This document shows, piece by piece, positions 34,637 through 47,533 of a stretch of 64,000 bases of DNA (position 1 is its first letter; every line of letters begins with the position of its first letter). A program made the position numbers and the translations under genes. The notes below the pieces were generated by a model. It saw nothing but the letters and a program-made list of their open reading frames with translations. It did not search any database and was not told the origin of the DNA. The stretch is from positions 5,807,979 through 5,871,978 of the forward strand of contig OX463785.1 in NCBI GenBank assembly GCA_949825025.1, given 5' to 3'. This DNA comes from Siphlonurus alternatus (Eukaryota; Arthropoda; Insecta; Ephemeroptera; Siphlonuridae).

Positions 34637-36047
34637 ATATCTTTTTAATATATCGTCTTTCCATGAATTATGATACATGCCCTTAATTGACCGGGAAAGG
34701 ATGTGGATGAGCTTGGGATGAGGTCAGCTCATAAGAACAGTAAAAAATAAAATAGTTTGTATACTAAAAATAAAAATGTAGCAATGGTTTCATGTTACAC
34801 CTTCTAAATATGTCTTTTTTTACAAGGAAAAGTTTAATATAAATTTAGCTGGACCAAATCTTTGTTACCACAAATTGAATTTAAACTTGGCTTGGGTCAG
34901 TTGATCATGAAAAAATTCTTTTACAAAATCAGAATTTGGTTCCCGTACTCCTGCACAAAGTCTACATACTAATATGTAATTTAATCCATGAATTAATAGT
35001 AATGGAGTATAGACTTATTAATTTATTTTTATTGCAGGAATGAGGTACAAAGTTATGCTACTCTGATTTTTTTTCAGATTTTTTGAGAGCCTTGGAACTA
35101 TTTAAAAAAAATACAGTACGTAGCTCAATTACAGAAAGAGACGCCACTTTTATAAAAGGATAGGACCTAAAAGGGGCGTAGTGTCAAACCCAGCCTCGGT
35201 AAAATATTTTAGCTGTACTTCCTGGTCTTTAAAAAATATGAAAATAAAATAAAACAACACAACTTTGCATCCTCTATCCATTTGTGCACAAAAAAAAGAA
35301 AAAAAAATTAGGGCATGCAGTAGTCCGATTTTAACGCAAAATTCACTATGTAATGGAAATTTAAATCGTCTATGTCTGTTCTATCTTTTTCTTTCAATTA
35401 AATAAAATCCACTAGCTAATTCATTTTTCTAGGATAGGGAAATTGAAGATAAAAAACAAAGATGGGATTTGAATTCCAATTTATTATTCATTTTTCATAA
35501 TATTTCATAGTTATGTTAAGAGGGCTACATTGAAATGCCATCGTTTTGAGAGCCGAGAGCTCTGCTACACACGGAAATAACAGTAATAATGTTGATAAAA
35601 TCTCACCAATTGAAGTGTACCCAAATAATTATGGCACAAATATTTTTTACTTGGAGTGGCGAAATATTGAAGAGATTTTATATTAGGGGCTTCCAAACAA
35701 AAATATTTAATGCTAAGCGAACTATTTGTGAACCAAAATATGAGTGCAAGATTGGGTGGATATTATTTTTAACAATGAGAGTTTTTTTTAGTAGCTTAGA
35801 ACTACTTAAAAAAAATGAAAATTTAGAACCATTATTTTCTATCTCAAATATAAAACATCAAATATTTAGGGCAATTTTTTTTTTATTATAAATTGTAATA
35901 TATAATATAAAAAAACGTAAACAACCAACATATAACTAAATTAAATTATAACTAAAAAAAAAATACCATTAAATTTGAAATGGAATAGAATGGTTCTTGT
36001 AGTGGAAAGCCCCACGTGATAAAAGACAGAGAGACTGAGCTACGTTT

Positions 36048-36053
36048 TTTATT
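36048..36053 (-). terminator. Poly(A) signal AATAAA after aldolase distal last exon
   Basis: An AATAAA on the minus strand only about 10 bases after the TAA of the distal last exon; this would give a very short 3' UTR. An alternative AATAAA for the proximal last exon is at 37080-37075. Confidence 0.45.
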
Positions 36054-36062
36054 GCGATGTTT

Positions 36063-36158
36063 TTAATAGGCGTGGTCCTTGATGAAAAGTCCCTGTTCAG
36101 CTGCCGAGCCCACCACGCTGCCTGCAGAGTACTTGCCAAGAGAAGCATCACCGTTGGC
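36063..36158 (-). CDS. Aldolase alternative last exon, distal
   Basis: Encodes 31 residues starting [16 protein letters not shown] and ending FIKDHAY, then TAA. It begins after a TTTGTTTAG acceptor in phase 0, the same phase as the donor at the end of aldolase exon 6. It has the same length, the same ANG start and the same terminal tyrosine as the proximal exon at 37476-37381, so the two are mutually exclusive C-termini. The catalytic tail of class I aldolases affects substrate release and isozyme properties (family knowledge). Confidence 0.93.
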   Translation of the reverse strand, partial: ANGDASLGKYSAGSVVGSAAEQGLFIKDHAY

Positions 36159-39100
36159 CTAAACAAAAAGATAGGGTCAGTTCCTACGACTCGTGGAACA
36201 TCATTTTCTACATTCTCAAAATCTGTCTGGATATTCATCACCTTAGAATGCAAATCACGTAACTACAAAAAAAATTAATGGAACCAGTGAGATAAGGTTA
36301 ACAGTTGCACTAATTTTATTTGTAGTTACGTGATATGCATTCTGAGGAAACAAAATTATTTAAAGGTTAAAATACAAGTTTTTCAGTTTCAGCTTACAAC
36401 TTGCAGACGTGCCATCTGATTGGCTAAAACTCGGCTTGAGTCCAGTAGCCAGTGGTGCGTTTCTGTTATGCCCTCCTGATTTTGTCAGGGTATAAAAAAC
36501 TCAGTGGCAAGCCAAAAAAATGCATTGCTTTGATCTAAAATTTTAACTCGGCGACTGCCCAATTTTCACAACTTACAAAAGCTTGTATTTTTAACCTTCA
36601 GACTGTTTTTGTTGTTTGGCGTAAAAGCTCAGTAATGCGGCAATCTGATTGTTAATACTGTATTACTGGTCACACACCAAACAAAAAAAACTTTTATGTG
36701 GACATTTAAACTCAACCATTTCAATGGCATTTCTTGTCCAGTTATAATTACAATTACCTCTCCATACAATAATAAAAGTGAAAAAAATTTACTGATAAAT
36801 CAAAGATTGAACGTCTTTTACACTAAAATTACATAGACTATTATAGTATGTATAGTAATACAGAAGTTTTGAATAGATAAGACAAACTTTTAAGTCCAAC
36901 AAGATTTTTGAAGAAATATCCCTTTAAATGATAAGAGGTTATCAAGTAAGAAAGGTACCTTTTCACCACACAGTTGTTAGTTACTGTACATAATATTTGA
37001 AGACTGCAGCAAAAAGATTTGAACAAGAGGGGTATGCCTAGTCAGAAAGCAATAAGGTAAGAAAGCAAACTTCATTTATTTTATTTTACTGTACCTTACC
37101 TTCTTTATGAGCATTTAAATTTTATATAAAAAATGTAACTAACTTATTTTTATTTTTACCAAATTAAGTGTATTTAGTTATTAAAAAACTATTTTTTGTA
37201 AATCTCCACCAAAATATTTCTAAATATTGTACTGCTTCTGAAATAAAGTAGTTATTACAATTGAAAACAACACAAAAAGGTGCAATAACTACACATCAAT
37301 TAAATGATAAAAAAAAAGGGTGGCAGCACAAAATGATAAGAGGATTACTAGCGTGGTAGCACAAACCATGCATGCAGTGATCAGTAAGCGTGGGCCTTGA
37401 TGAAGTTGGATTTAATGCCGGCCGCGCTCTGGATGCTGCCTGCCTTGTAGGTGCCTTGGCACGCCAGTCCGTTGGCCTGAAACAATCTGGCTAGCACACA
37501 ACAGCAGGCAGGCGAGGAGGAAGAAAATAGTGCAGGGAACAAGCTTGTGAAAATTATCAAAATTAATTTTTAAGAAAGAAAGTGAGTTTTTTCCCCCTAT
37601 TTTTGTAAAATCTTTGAAAATGTTTCCAAATCTCTTAGTCTGAGAATGTTGTAATCAAAATCGTTTAGTGTGACACATTGCTGTAACAAAGAGGCAGTGA
37701 TGCTGTAAAAAGGAGGCAGTGAATTCTTATCCAGCATAGAGGAAATCTAGCTTTATAAAATACTAATATAAATCTTCCATTTGCTAGCTAGTCTCATAAG
37801 CAAAAAATTCAATAAGTTAAATGATAAAGGAATTCAGTTTTTATTGACAGGTACAAAATATTCAGTTCTTTTTTATTCTACAGTATTCATTATTATACTT
37901 AACAAAATGTTCTGGATTCAAAATTCAACAAATTGCATGCAACTACTTTATACTAAATGGGAGCTATTATAACAAAATACCTAAAGGACTGTTAATTACA
38001 GTAATTATAAAAAAAAAAAAAAAACTAGAAAAAATGGTTCTAGTTAATAAAATAAAACAATTATTAGCAGCTATAAACGAATGTAAAAAGAGGCGTGCAG
38101 CACAGCAGACAGAAGTTTACCTTGGCGCGCTTGATAAGCTCGTCCTGGGCAGCACCAACGTTCTCAACCTTGCCCTGCCAGGCTCGCAGCACGGACGCCT
38201 GGAGTGAAAAAAATGTCACAAGTGAAAACACGTCAACAGTTCATATTTTTGAGGAGAGTGGTTGTGATGTACATCAGTAATTAAGAAGAGGGTTAATTTT
38301 GAGTCTTGAGTAATTTTTTGTATGTATAGGACTTTATTGTTTGCAGCAATCTCAAGATAATCAGTTAAATGGTGCACAAATTAGTAAAATTTCTCTGAAA
38401 TGAAGACAAAACTTCTCTTTTAGGGATTATTGATCAAAATTATGCATTTGGCTAATTAATTAGCTTGAATTTCGTGCAGCCCAATAATGCTCCAATTTCA
38501 AAATTACTCAAAAGGTCACAGTTTTATAACTAACAATACTGAATGGCCCTTCTAAAAGAGACAAGTTGACTGTAAAAAATTGGGCTTCTCGTCACTTAAA
38601 GTTGATTTGACGTCATGAACCATTTTCTTTGTCCTTCAATACAATACCAATGGTAGAGTCAATTGACGTCAACTTTGGCTATGGTCCGTTACCTGGTTGT
38701 GATGGTTGCCAGCCACGGCCAATTGAAACTCGCGCGCTCCCAAAATTAAGTAGAGGGGTAGTACTTCCGGTTGCGAGTGGTTGGGAAAAATTCTCCCAAC
38801 TCATCACAACCAAGTTATGTTTGGAGGGAAACTTTAAAAGCAATGTTGGTTGTTTCATTTGTTGCCATCCAATTTTTTTGGCTGTCGGTCGGTCCGTATC
38901 CTCAAAAATTCACATCCATCACAACCAAGTAACGGACCATAGCCAATAAGTGACGACCAGTATAGTGAATGTGATGGTAAATGGTACCTGGAGAGCACGT
39001 CCGAAGCTGAAGGTGAGGGCCCACGGCTTCTTTCCCTGGTACTTGTTGATGGCGTCCAGGTTCACCGAAGCCTCCTCCTCAGATTGACCTCCGGAGAGGA

Positions 39101-42100
39101 AGGTCACCCCTGCAACGTCGAGTCTTAGAAACCTCAACTTTCAACCAGGGGAGAAATGTGCAGAAATATCGGAAGAAATTAAAATTTGAATTTTGTATTT
39201 CAAGGGAAATACAACAAAATTGACATTTCTTTTATAAAAACTAAATAATTATGTGCCACATAGTTGTAATATATTGAATAGTGCAATTAATTTATTATTT
39301 ATTTCTCCTTTCTTTACTACTTATTAAAGCTGATGGAAAACCTATACAGGAATAGAGGGATGTAAAGTTATGCTACTATGATATTTTAAAATTTTTATAA
39401 CCCGAAATTTAAAAAGAATTATTTAAAGTACAGAGTACAGAGTCACTTCTTACTTCTTAATAAAAGGATAAAATATGAATAAAAGGGGCGTGGGTTCAAA
39501 CACGACCTCAGTAAAACTTTTAAACAAAACTTCCTGGCCTATAAAAAAACTGAAAAAAATTTAGGGTAACATAATATATAATTTGATGCCTTGTAGATTT
39601 TTCAGATTTTTGGTAAAAAAAAGTTGCCAAACAATTGCAAACGAAGTGACAGCCCCATTGCACCCACCTGGTACTGCAGCTGGCACCGTTCGCTGCAGGG
39701 CCTGCACGGTGGCGCGGGCGATCTCGGCGGCAGGAGCCTTGTTGGGGCAGGACTGGCCGGGAGTCACCATGTTGGGCTTGAGGAGCGTGCCCTCGAGGTA
39801 CACGTGGTGGTCATTGAGGGCCTTGTACACGGCAGCGAGAACCGTCTCCGTGACCTTCTGGGCGCGGTCAAGGTCGTGTGTGCCGTCGGGAAGAACCTGG
39901 ATAGCAATTTAGGCACAGGATGAGGTTTTTGTTTTACTTTAGGTTTATATTAAATCGATTAATATTTTTTGTATTATTTATTTTACGAAGTCCCGAGTCT
40001 GCATCATGTTTTTGTATATAAAACTATACTAGTCCTAAGTCATAAGATAAAATTTAACGCATAGAAATAACATTATCTTGAATATACGAAACATAGTTGT
40101 TGTTTTTTTAATTGATAAAATAGGCACCCCATTATTTTTACGTTAGAGTTAATTTAAAGTATTAATGCAAACCGTGCTTTCATAAAAATTTAAATAAATA
40201 ATAATAAAGTTAGTTGAATATTTACACGAAATGCGAGCGTCGAAAAAGATGCATGCGATGTGTGGCGTAAAATTTATGATGAAATTCAATTCAATATATT
40301 TTTATTTCCATTTTTCCTACAATCAAAGTGTCATAATATAAAATACCATTTGTTGAGGTTTATAGGACAAGTCAATAAAGAACATTGTTAGGAAAAGTTC
40401 ATAATGAGTCAATCCATTTGACTATTTGAATTAATTATAACGTCACTACTTCTTTTTTTTTTTTTTTTTTTTTTCAAAGACTCAGTCAAAATCTACATTA
40501 TAATTATTGTTATATAATATTGACGCTATAATTATATAATTGTATAATTAAGAAAATATTTTTCTGTCCTAAATTTAACGTCACGTCGCTCGCATCACAT
40601 TTCACATATTTTATGTAAAAAATCAATTAAATTTTTATGAAAATATTCTACAAGGTTTACAAATTTAACACCCTAACTCGTATATACGAAAAATCATAAC
40701 GTGCATAATATATAATATATTTAAAAAAACAAAATATGTTTCTTATAAATTCAAATTAATCTTATTTTCTTATTTCTTAAATTTATGTATTGTAGTATTA
40801 CAATACATGTAAAATAAAAATCGAAAATAATTACGAGATTATTCAAATCAAGCTAAAATACACAGGAACTCGTTTTCCTTTCGTTTACTATTCATAAAGT
40901 CGCAGCACGTTCAATTTTGAATAATTTTATTATTTTTATGCGTAATGCATATTAATATATATGATTATATTGTATATTATGTCACCTGATTGCGAATCTT
41001 TTCAAACACACATATTCAATTATTCAACGCCATAAAATAAAATATAATTATACAACTGCTACAAAAGTATTCTTATATGATACAGCTAGCTATTATAGAT
41101 TCACGCGAACGGCGCAATGTAGTCGCGATGAGTTATAAATAAATTGAATTCAAATTTCAAATTATTGTTCTTAAAATTAATGTCTAAAAGTAAAATTAAT
41201 TATAATTAGTCTCTGTATAAAATATTTTGAAAATCTAACTAACAGCATGCCAATACGCGCTCGGTAGTTTTTTATTTGTGCCGAATCACTGCATAATTAT
41301 TCATAAAAATTAAAAACACGTACCTAAATCACGAATTAAAATTACCGTACTTTATTTGATTAATATCAGCATGTATTAGAATAAAGAGCTGTTGTATTTT
41401 ATATTTTTCGCCACCTTGATTTTACGAACTTTTAAATTAATAAAGTAAGTATGAGATTATTCACGGTCTCTATTATTAATTAGCATGTAGTTGAAGATTC
41501 CTCTGCAGTTATATAATACAGTGGCGGATCCACAGGAGATACCCCCCCCCCAAATTGAAGATGCTACCACCCAAAATGTTGACTTCCTCCCACCCCAAAA
41601 CGTTGCTCCCTCTCCTAACCCAAACGTCACCTCCTTCTCCCACCTCAAAAATTGCCCTCCTCTCACCCCAAATTTAACAATACAGGTTTCCTCCTCTCCC
41701 CTTCAGGCGCGGCTCCAGGGGGCGGGCTGCCGAAATTTTGGATTTAACATGGGCAATATAGGCATTTTCCCCACTCCATTTTTTTTTTTAACATGAGGCA
41801 GCCCCCCCGAAATTTTTCCCTGGATCCGCGCCTGCTCCCTCTCTCAGAACCGCTTGCTAGATTATCCCCTGCAGTAAACTCACCTCAGGCTCCACGATGG
41901 GAACAATGCGGTTAGCCTGGCAGATGGAAGCATAACGAGCCAGCACATTGGCATTTTCCAAGATAGCCTGGTAGCTGGGAGTGTTGGTCCCGATCTTGAG
42001 GACACAACGCCACTTGGCGAAGTCACAACCATCCTTCTTGTACTGAGCACAGCGTGCAGCCAGGTCATCCAGACCCTGAGTGGTGCACTCTCCCTCGCTT

Positions 42101-43512
42101 CCCATCAAGTCAACAACACCTTTGTCGACCTGAGCAGATAGAGAGAAGGTTAATGAAGGTTAAAAGGTTAATTTTAACTGTATATAGACGTACCTTGATG
42201 CCGGGAATGATTCCCTTCTTCTTAAGGATCTCAACGAAGGGCGTGCCATTGTCGTCCTTCTGGTAAAGAGTCTCGTGGAAGAGAATCACACCGGACACGT
42301 GCTCCGACAGAGCGTTGTCAGTGGTGAACAGCAGCTGTAACATTAAGGGTCACCAGTTGTAGTACTACTTCAATTCCTTGATCAACTATGCACTTTGCAT
42401 TGTTGAGGAAGCCACTTTTGCCGCGGCGTACTGTACATACAATATTTCAAACCATCTGCATGGATATAGTTTGTTTCTGAAAAAGAAATGACGTTTAACC
42501 AGGCGCAGAATTCGCGGACGATGATATAAATTTTCAGATGAACTTCGAATGGAGTATCGACCTCCATATTTTTATTTATTTTTAAAATAAAAATAATTAT
42601 TTTTATTTTATTTTTATTTATTTTATTTATTTTTGAGTATTTTTTATTGCAAAAATGGATAGAGGGTGCAAAGTTATGCTACCCTGATTTTTTCCAGATT
42701 TTTTAGAGCCCGGGAACTATTTTAAAAAATTATTGAAAGCTCTTTTTGTGACGTCACTAGACACCGCTCCTTAAAAGATAAGACTTGGCGCCGCGTGACG
42801 TCACAAAAAGGACTTTCAATAATTTTTTAAAAATGGTTCCCGGGCTCTAAAAAATCTGAAAAAAAAATCAGAGTAGCATAAATTTGCACGCTCTATCCAT
42901 TTCTGCAATAAAAATTTTTTTTGAGGTCGATACCGGGTCGATACTCCATTAATCCACGCGACCAAACTTAAACTAACGTTTGAAATACTGTCAATTCCCG
43001 GAGATATCCCTCTCCCCCCTCCCTTCATTCGTCCTAGCTCGATTTAGTATATTTCTATACCTACCACTCTTTTTACAACATATCTGACTCTTTGGAGCAT
43101 TCTTTTAAAACTAAATTTGGTGTGAAGAAACCACAATCTTCATGATGCATACGATTTGCGATATTTTTTTCATTTCATATTTAAATAAAACTAAAGTATT
43201 TTAAAATACATAGTAATGCAACGCAATTATTAAGTCGCTAGCTGTTATCGCAGTATAATTTTGACTCCTCACATCAATGTAGCTGTAAGCTGTGAAAATA
43301 AATCGATTCCAAAAAGAAGGGTCTCTCACCTGACGGTACAGCCTGCGGTTGTTCTCGTTGTTTTCCACTCCGATGTCGGTGAAGCGCTTGCCCACGGTGG
43401 CAGTGGACTCATCGGCGGCGAGGATTCCCTTGCCGGGAGCGACGATGCGGTTGGCGATGTCGCGGAGCTCGGCCTGGAGCTCAGGAGGCGGGTAGTTGAA
43501 GTACGTCGTCAT
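36063..43512 (-). CDS. ALDO: Class I fructose-bisphosphate aldolase
   Basis: Glycolytic enzyme that cleaves fructose 1,6-bisphosphate to glyceraldehyde 3-phosphate and dihydroxyacetone phosphate. Exons: 43512-43330, 42334-42194, 42129-41884, 39896-39668, 39109-38988, 38198-38121, then either 37476-37381 or 36158-36063. Both isoforms are exactly 364 residues, the usual family length. Active-site residues are in place: Asp in ILAADES (residue 34 with Met), Lys in FAKWRC, Glu in IVEPE, and the Schiff-base Lys in [10 protein letters not shown] (residue 230, Lys229 in rabbit numbering). The C-terminal Tyr is present in both tails. Coding exon 1 begins 17 bases after an acceptor (43531-43530), so a 5' non-coding exon exists; a good donor at 48509-48508 is a candidate. 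CCDC86 converges on its 3' end and SART3 starts upstream in the opposite direction. Confidence 0.98.
36230..36350. repeat. Short MITE just upstream of aldolase distal exon
   Basis: AATCACGTAACTACAAA at the left pairs with TTTGTAGTTACGTGAT at the right, with further pairing of GAATGCA ends. It lies in the aldolase intron only about 75 bases from the distal last exon. Confidence 0.8.
37381..37476 (-). CDS. Aldolase alternative last exon, proximal
   Basis: Encodes 31 residues starting [16 protein letters not shown] and ending FIKAHAY, then TGA. Acceptor is GATTGTTTCAG, phase 0. This exon and the distal one at 36158-36063 differ at about half their residues while keeping length, ANG start, GxYxAGS core, FIK and AY end. 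Confidence 0.95.
   Translation of the reverse strand, partial: ANGLACQGTYKAGSIQSAAGIKSNFIKAHAY
38674..38946. repeat. MITE, about 270 bp, aldolase intron 5
   Basis: TTGGCTATGGTCCGTTACCT and GGTTGTGATGG at the left pair with CCATCACAACCAAGTAACGG and ACCATAGCCAA at the right. No ORF. Confidence 0.9.
41704..41834. mobile_element. Short hAT-like element, 131 bp
   Basis: Ends CAGGCGCGGCTCCAGG and CCTGGATCCGCGCCTG are near-perfect inverted repeats. Flanks CTCCCCTT and CTCCCTCT resemble a decayed 8-bp duplication. The body TTGGATTTAACATGGGCAAT is shared with 49688-49855 and partly with about 15300-15355. Another CAGTGGCGGATCCACAGG end lies at 41519, so this may be one insertion inside another. Confidence 0.72.
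42640..42930. repeat. Palindromic MITE, family A
   Basis: TTTTTTATTGCAAAAATGGA at left and TCCATTTCTGCAATAAAAAT at right, with inner CTTTTTGTGACGTCAC halves around the centre. Lies in aldolase intron 1, close to a 6350-type copy in sequence. Confidence 0.88.
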
Positions 43513-43888
43513 TTTGGAGAAATTTGATGCTGAAACAAGCGCGGGTCGTCAGCAACCATATGCGGCAACCGAACTTCGGGCCGTCATATTCATTTGATTA
43601 TGGTCGGAGATGCTTGGAAGTATTCGGCTTGTGTTGGGCCAGTTTGATTCTTTGTTGCAAATTTTATCACCAATGACCGAGGACATTACAAATACGACGA
43701 AAACTTAATTAAATGTGACGCGCAGTGTATATACAAGTAGTGTGCTACTAAATTAACCTGACAAAAAGGAACGAAATAGAGAAAACGATAAAAAAATTAT
43801 ATAGTTTAGATGTCGAAGATAATTTTACACCATAATGTCGAAATTAAGAGACTGCGGAGAGTCTCAAAAGTTTTAAGAGAAGAAATTA

Positions 43889-44983
43889 TGCAACCCTCTC
43901 AGCTTGGAGGTTCGAGCGGTTGCAGACATCATGGAGCAAAACAATTTTTTGTCAAGCTCAGAATATGAAAGTCGATAGCTGAACTTTGACCTTTCTGACC
44001 TCCCAGTACATACGTGACTATGTGTTGGTAAGCAGGTTTATAACTATAGAGTATATTTAAGGCGTTTCTATATTAGAGCTTTCTTTAATTTAATACTTTA
44101 TCATACATTTTTAATTTTTTTTTAAGGACTCTACCTTTATAATGATATTAAATTGAAAAATTGGAAGTACTAGATTATACATGTTGTAACATGTGCAAAT
44201 AATAATACATTTATAAACCAATTGTATAAAATATTAACTATATACAATCCCTACAGTATATGGAGTCTATGAGTGGAAAGTTCAGAAACACTCGTGACCC
44301 GTTCTTAAACGTATGATACATCACATTATCATAGATAATTATATAATCCCTACATATGTTCCAGTTTATGCATGATATTATGACAGTGAGAGACAATTTT
44401 GTAAAGTATTAAGGATGAATCTCAGTAGGTTGATATCTCGCAATCGTATACCGCCTGAATGCAACAAGACTTGCAGGGAACTTAGAACTCACCATCAATA
44501 GGTGGCATACAAATTTTGAAGCGAATCTGTCTTATCAGTTTTGTGAAAACTGAGGTAGAAGTTTAACATTGGCCTTATGGACGGAAACCGGAAATGGAGC
44601 TATTGTAAGAAAACTGCAAGACTGAATTTGCCCAAACCATAAGCGATTAAGTTTTAGAACATTCTCGATTTTTTAAAATTTATTAATTTCATTCGATTCG
44701 TTTGCAGGGAAATATTCTTTGATTCCGAAGTAACTGAGATTAATCGTTAATTATTTATATTATAGTCAAGAAAAAAATAATTATTAACTCCTTCTTTACT
44801 AATTAAAATATACATTGTGTACAATGGTACAATCCTGCACAACATGCGCGCGCACACATTTAAATTACATGCGAACGGATCAACAAGCACTCAATCGATA
44901 ACATTACATAAGAATTTTTCACGATTTGCCTTTGCACCTTGCATATATGCAACCAATCGAACCTCCAAGCTAAGAGGGTTGCG
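43889..44983. mobile_element. TIR DNA element, 1.1 kb, possible TA duplication
   Basis: The ends GCAACCCTCTCAGCTTGGAG and, inverted, GCAACCCTCTTAGCTTGGAG match at 25 of 26 positions, and both flanks carry TA. A TA duplication would suggest a Tc1/mariner-type non-autonomous element. No transposase ORF is visible. Confidence 0.7.
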
Positions 44984-45104
44984 TATTTTACAGGAGGAAG
45001 GCAGACGAGATCTGTCTATCCCGCATGGTGTAATGATTTATTCTACGCGTAAATACGAAAGCCTTTTAAATATACCAAACTGAAGTGATTATTTTGGGCT
45101 TATG

Positions 45105-45385
45105 GCTTCAAAAATAAGTGTTCCTCGGCGGAAAAAAATTACTCCATAAGCCACCATGTTAGAAAATTTGAATTTTTCTCAGTATCTTATTAAAGCTATT
45201 GATTTGAAAACATCTTCTACCCCCCTTCCACTATTTTTATTTAGGGATCTCGTGATGATAAATCAATAACATATTTTACTCTTAAAAATTTATTTAATGC
45301 CGAAAATTCAATTTTGAGGCTTTTTACGCAGGTTTTGACCTGGGAAAACCGCAAAATCAGCTGACTTGAAGCCTCTCATTTCAGA
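45105..45385. repeat. MITE, family T (reverse orientation)
   Basis: Contains GTGTTCCTCGGCGG, ATAAGCCACCATGTTAGAAA and CAAAATCAGCTGACTTGAAG, the complements of the family landmarks. Confidence 0.75.
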
Positions 45386-46235
45386 TTGATAACACGGGAG
45401 TTATAAATTTATATAGCGTCGTCTGATGCCAACTTTTTTTTTATTATTAGCACCACGTGAAATAGCTCGCTCCGTTTCATAGCAGATGTTAACAATGTGT
45501 TTTACATCTTGTTATTTCCCAACATGCATGCCAAGTGCTTATATAAATAGATCGATAGCTTTATTTACACTTCCTAGTCTCACAGAATGAAGGACAGGAA
45601 ATTTAAGTCGATGGCTGAACTTTGACCTCCTTGACCTTCCAGTGCGAGAGTATGTGCTGGTGAGCATGTTTGTTGTTTTATCTCAAGGCATTTCCAGGAG
45701 TTGCAACTGAGCGTTCAAGGAGTGAACCTCGTACAAAATATCGTGTGACTCCGTGTTGAGTGTCTCACCCATCCTAGTAATTTCCTTTTCCCTTCTTTAT
45801 TTTAACCTTCTCTATTTTCTACCCTTCCCAGATACTCAATTCCATCATCAGCAGTATCCTCACCACATCCCACATAGTCAAACTTGCCCAATTAACTAGC
45901 CCGTGCTCTTGTGTCCTTGGGAACAGACGCTTGAGCCTGTGTCAAAATTCCCTGCATTCCATCACCTTTCATGTTGGCACCTGCATCATCACCTTACATT
46001 CCTTCACACCACGCCCCATAATCAATCAACCTACTAGACCTGTGTATTTACACGTACCATTGTTCATCCATCCTATCACCCTACCTTATAAAAAGGCACT
46101 AGTTGAACCTACTTAGACCATATATATAATAATAGTTATTAACTTACTTGGACCGGGCCAAATGGTTTTATTGTTAACCGACGGCCCTTAAAATTCAACT
46201 CAGTTCAGTTCAAGGCATTTCCACAGACGATTGGT

Positions 46236-46440
46236 TAACCAGGCTTTGGACATCGCTTCGGTCCATTGAGAAAAAGTATAGAGGTGTCCATCCTGACTGA
46301 GGTTTTCCACGGTTCCCTCAGTCTCCCCTCGGCGAATGCTGGGACGCGTAACAGGCCAACATCCGTTCCCTACCTTATCCCTAACCATATTACCCTGCCG
46401 CGAACTGTAAGCTCTTAGGGGTGTATCCTTGAAAAAAAAA
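46236..46440 (+). mobile_element. 5S-SINE body, 5'-truncated with A-rich end
   Basis: Contains GTCCATCCTGACTGAGGTTT, GCTGGGACGCGTAACAGGCC and GTAAGCTCTTAGGGGTGTAT, and ends in a run of A. The head is missing. Confidence 0.84.
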
Positions 46441-47127
46441 ATCGTATTTCTTTCAAAATACATTAATAAATTTATATCAAAATTAATCATATCTTTAATT
46501 TTAACACTGATAAAAGAACATATCTATAGTAATAACGGATCACGGAGTATAAGAGCAAATTTTACCGTATATATAGCTAGAGGTTATTGAATATATTAAT
46601 GAAAAGGCAATGAAAAAAATGTACGTAAAAAGAAATTTTAAGTAGTGTGTAAGAAAGGCCGGAGCCTAAATTTTAGTTGAATATTTTTTCTAATTATTAT
46701 CGCAAATACTATATTATGGATTTTTTTTATATATAATTTTATTCTACGGCTGCGCATGACTGATGTTTATGAATGATCGGGCGCTCGGCGTATTTGCATG
46801 CATTTCTGTCGAAGAACATTTTTATTTTATAATATGAAGAACCATGAATTAAAAGTACACTGTTAATTTTCCTTACGACCTAACTGTAAGTTACATTACG
46901 CAACGTACCAAATCAATAGTTGTTCTCGTCCCGGGTGGCTGACGGTCACACGTTTGGTTAGGCCGGCTGACGTCTCGCGCACGTATATGCCTACAATCGT
47001 TCTAGGACCGCTATTATACCCGCGGCGGCAATGAACAATATCAGACACTCCCTCTACGTCATGACGTAACGACAGTACCAAGTTACATGAGACCAGTGAC
47101 GTCATATAGTTCACTTTCCTCCGTGAC

Positions 47128-47533
47128 CAGTGATGTGAAATTCGCGCGAAGATTGGTCCGCGAATATGCGCATGCGAATATGCGCGAATATGCGCGCAAA
47201 TGCGCGCATATGCGCGAAAGATACTTTCAAGATGGCGGCCGCGCGCAATTAAAATCACGTGAGCACCTCGGCAGCCTGAAAGGCCGATTGCTTTAATTCC
47301 ATGATTAATTAACTCTAATTTAATCCAAACACTAATTAAGCAAGGGATTATACCAAGAAAAATAAGAAAAGACTCTCTGTAGCATTTACTGTAGTTTTAA
47401 CCAGTTTTAAATTGCTATTTTTGTGGCGGGAAAGTCAATTTTCAATATGCGCGCATATGCGGCCGCAGATTGCCCGCGAATATGCGAATATGCGCGCATA
47501 TTCGCCGCGAATATGCGCGGACTAACATCACTG
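47128..47533. mobile_element. hAT-type element with GAATATGCGC arrays, 406 bp
   Basis: The ends CAGTGATGT and ACATCACTG are flanked by the exact 8-bp duplication TCCGTGAC (47120-47127 and 47534-47541). Near both ends are clusters of overlapping GCGAATATGCGC and GCGCATATGCGC units, whereas the middle is AT-rich. Arrays of short subterminal repeats bind hAT transposases (family knowledge). Confidence 0.9.

Larger units (their letters stand above)
34585..36062. other. Convergent intergenic region CCDC86 - aldolase
   Basis: About 1.5 kb between the 3' ends of two converging genes. It contains the short CCDC86 3' UTR, a diverged family A MITE (about 35027-35290) and AT-rich sequence. The open frame at 35589-35891 is AT-rich with no recognisable motif and is not supported. 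Confidence 0.65.

Noticed and set aside
35589..35891. 100-codon AT-rich open frame between CCDC86 and aldolase
   Set aside because: Composition matches the surrounding intergenic DNA, with no motif, splice site or family resemblance.
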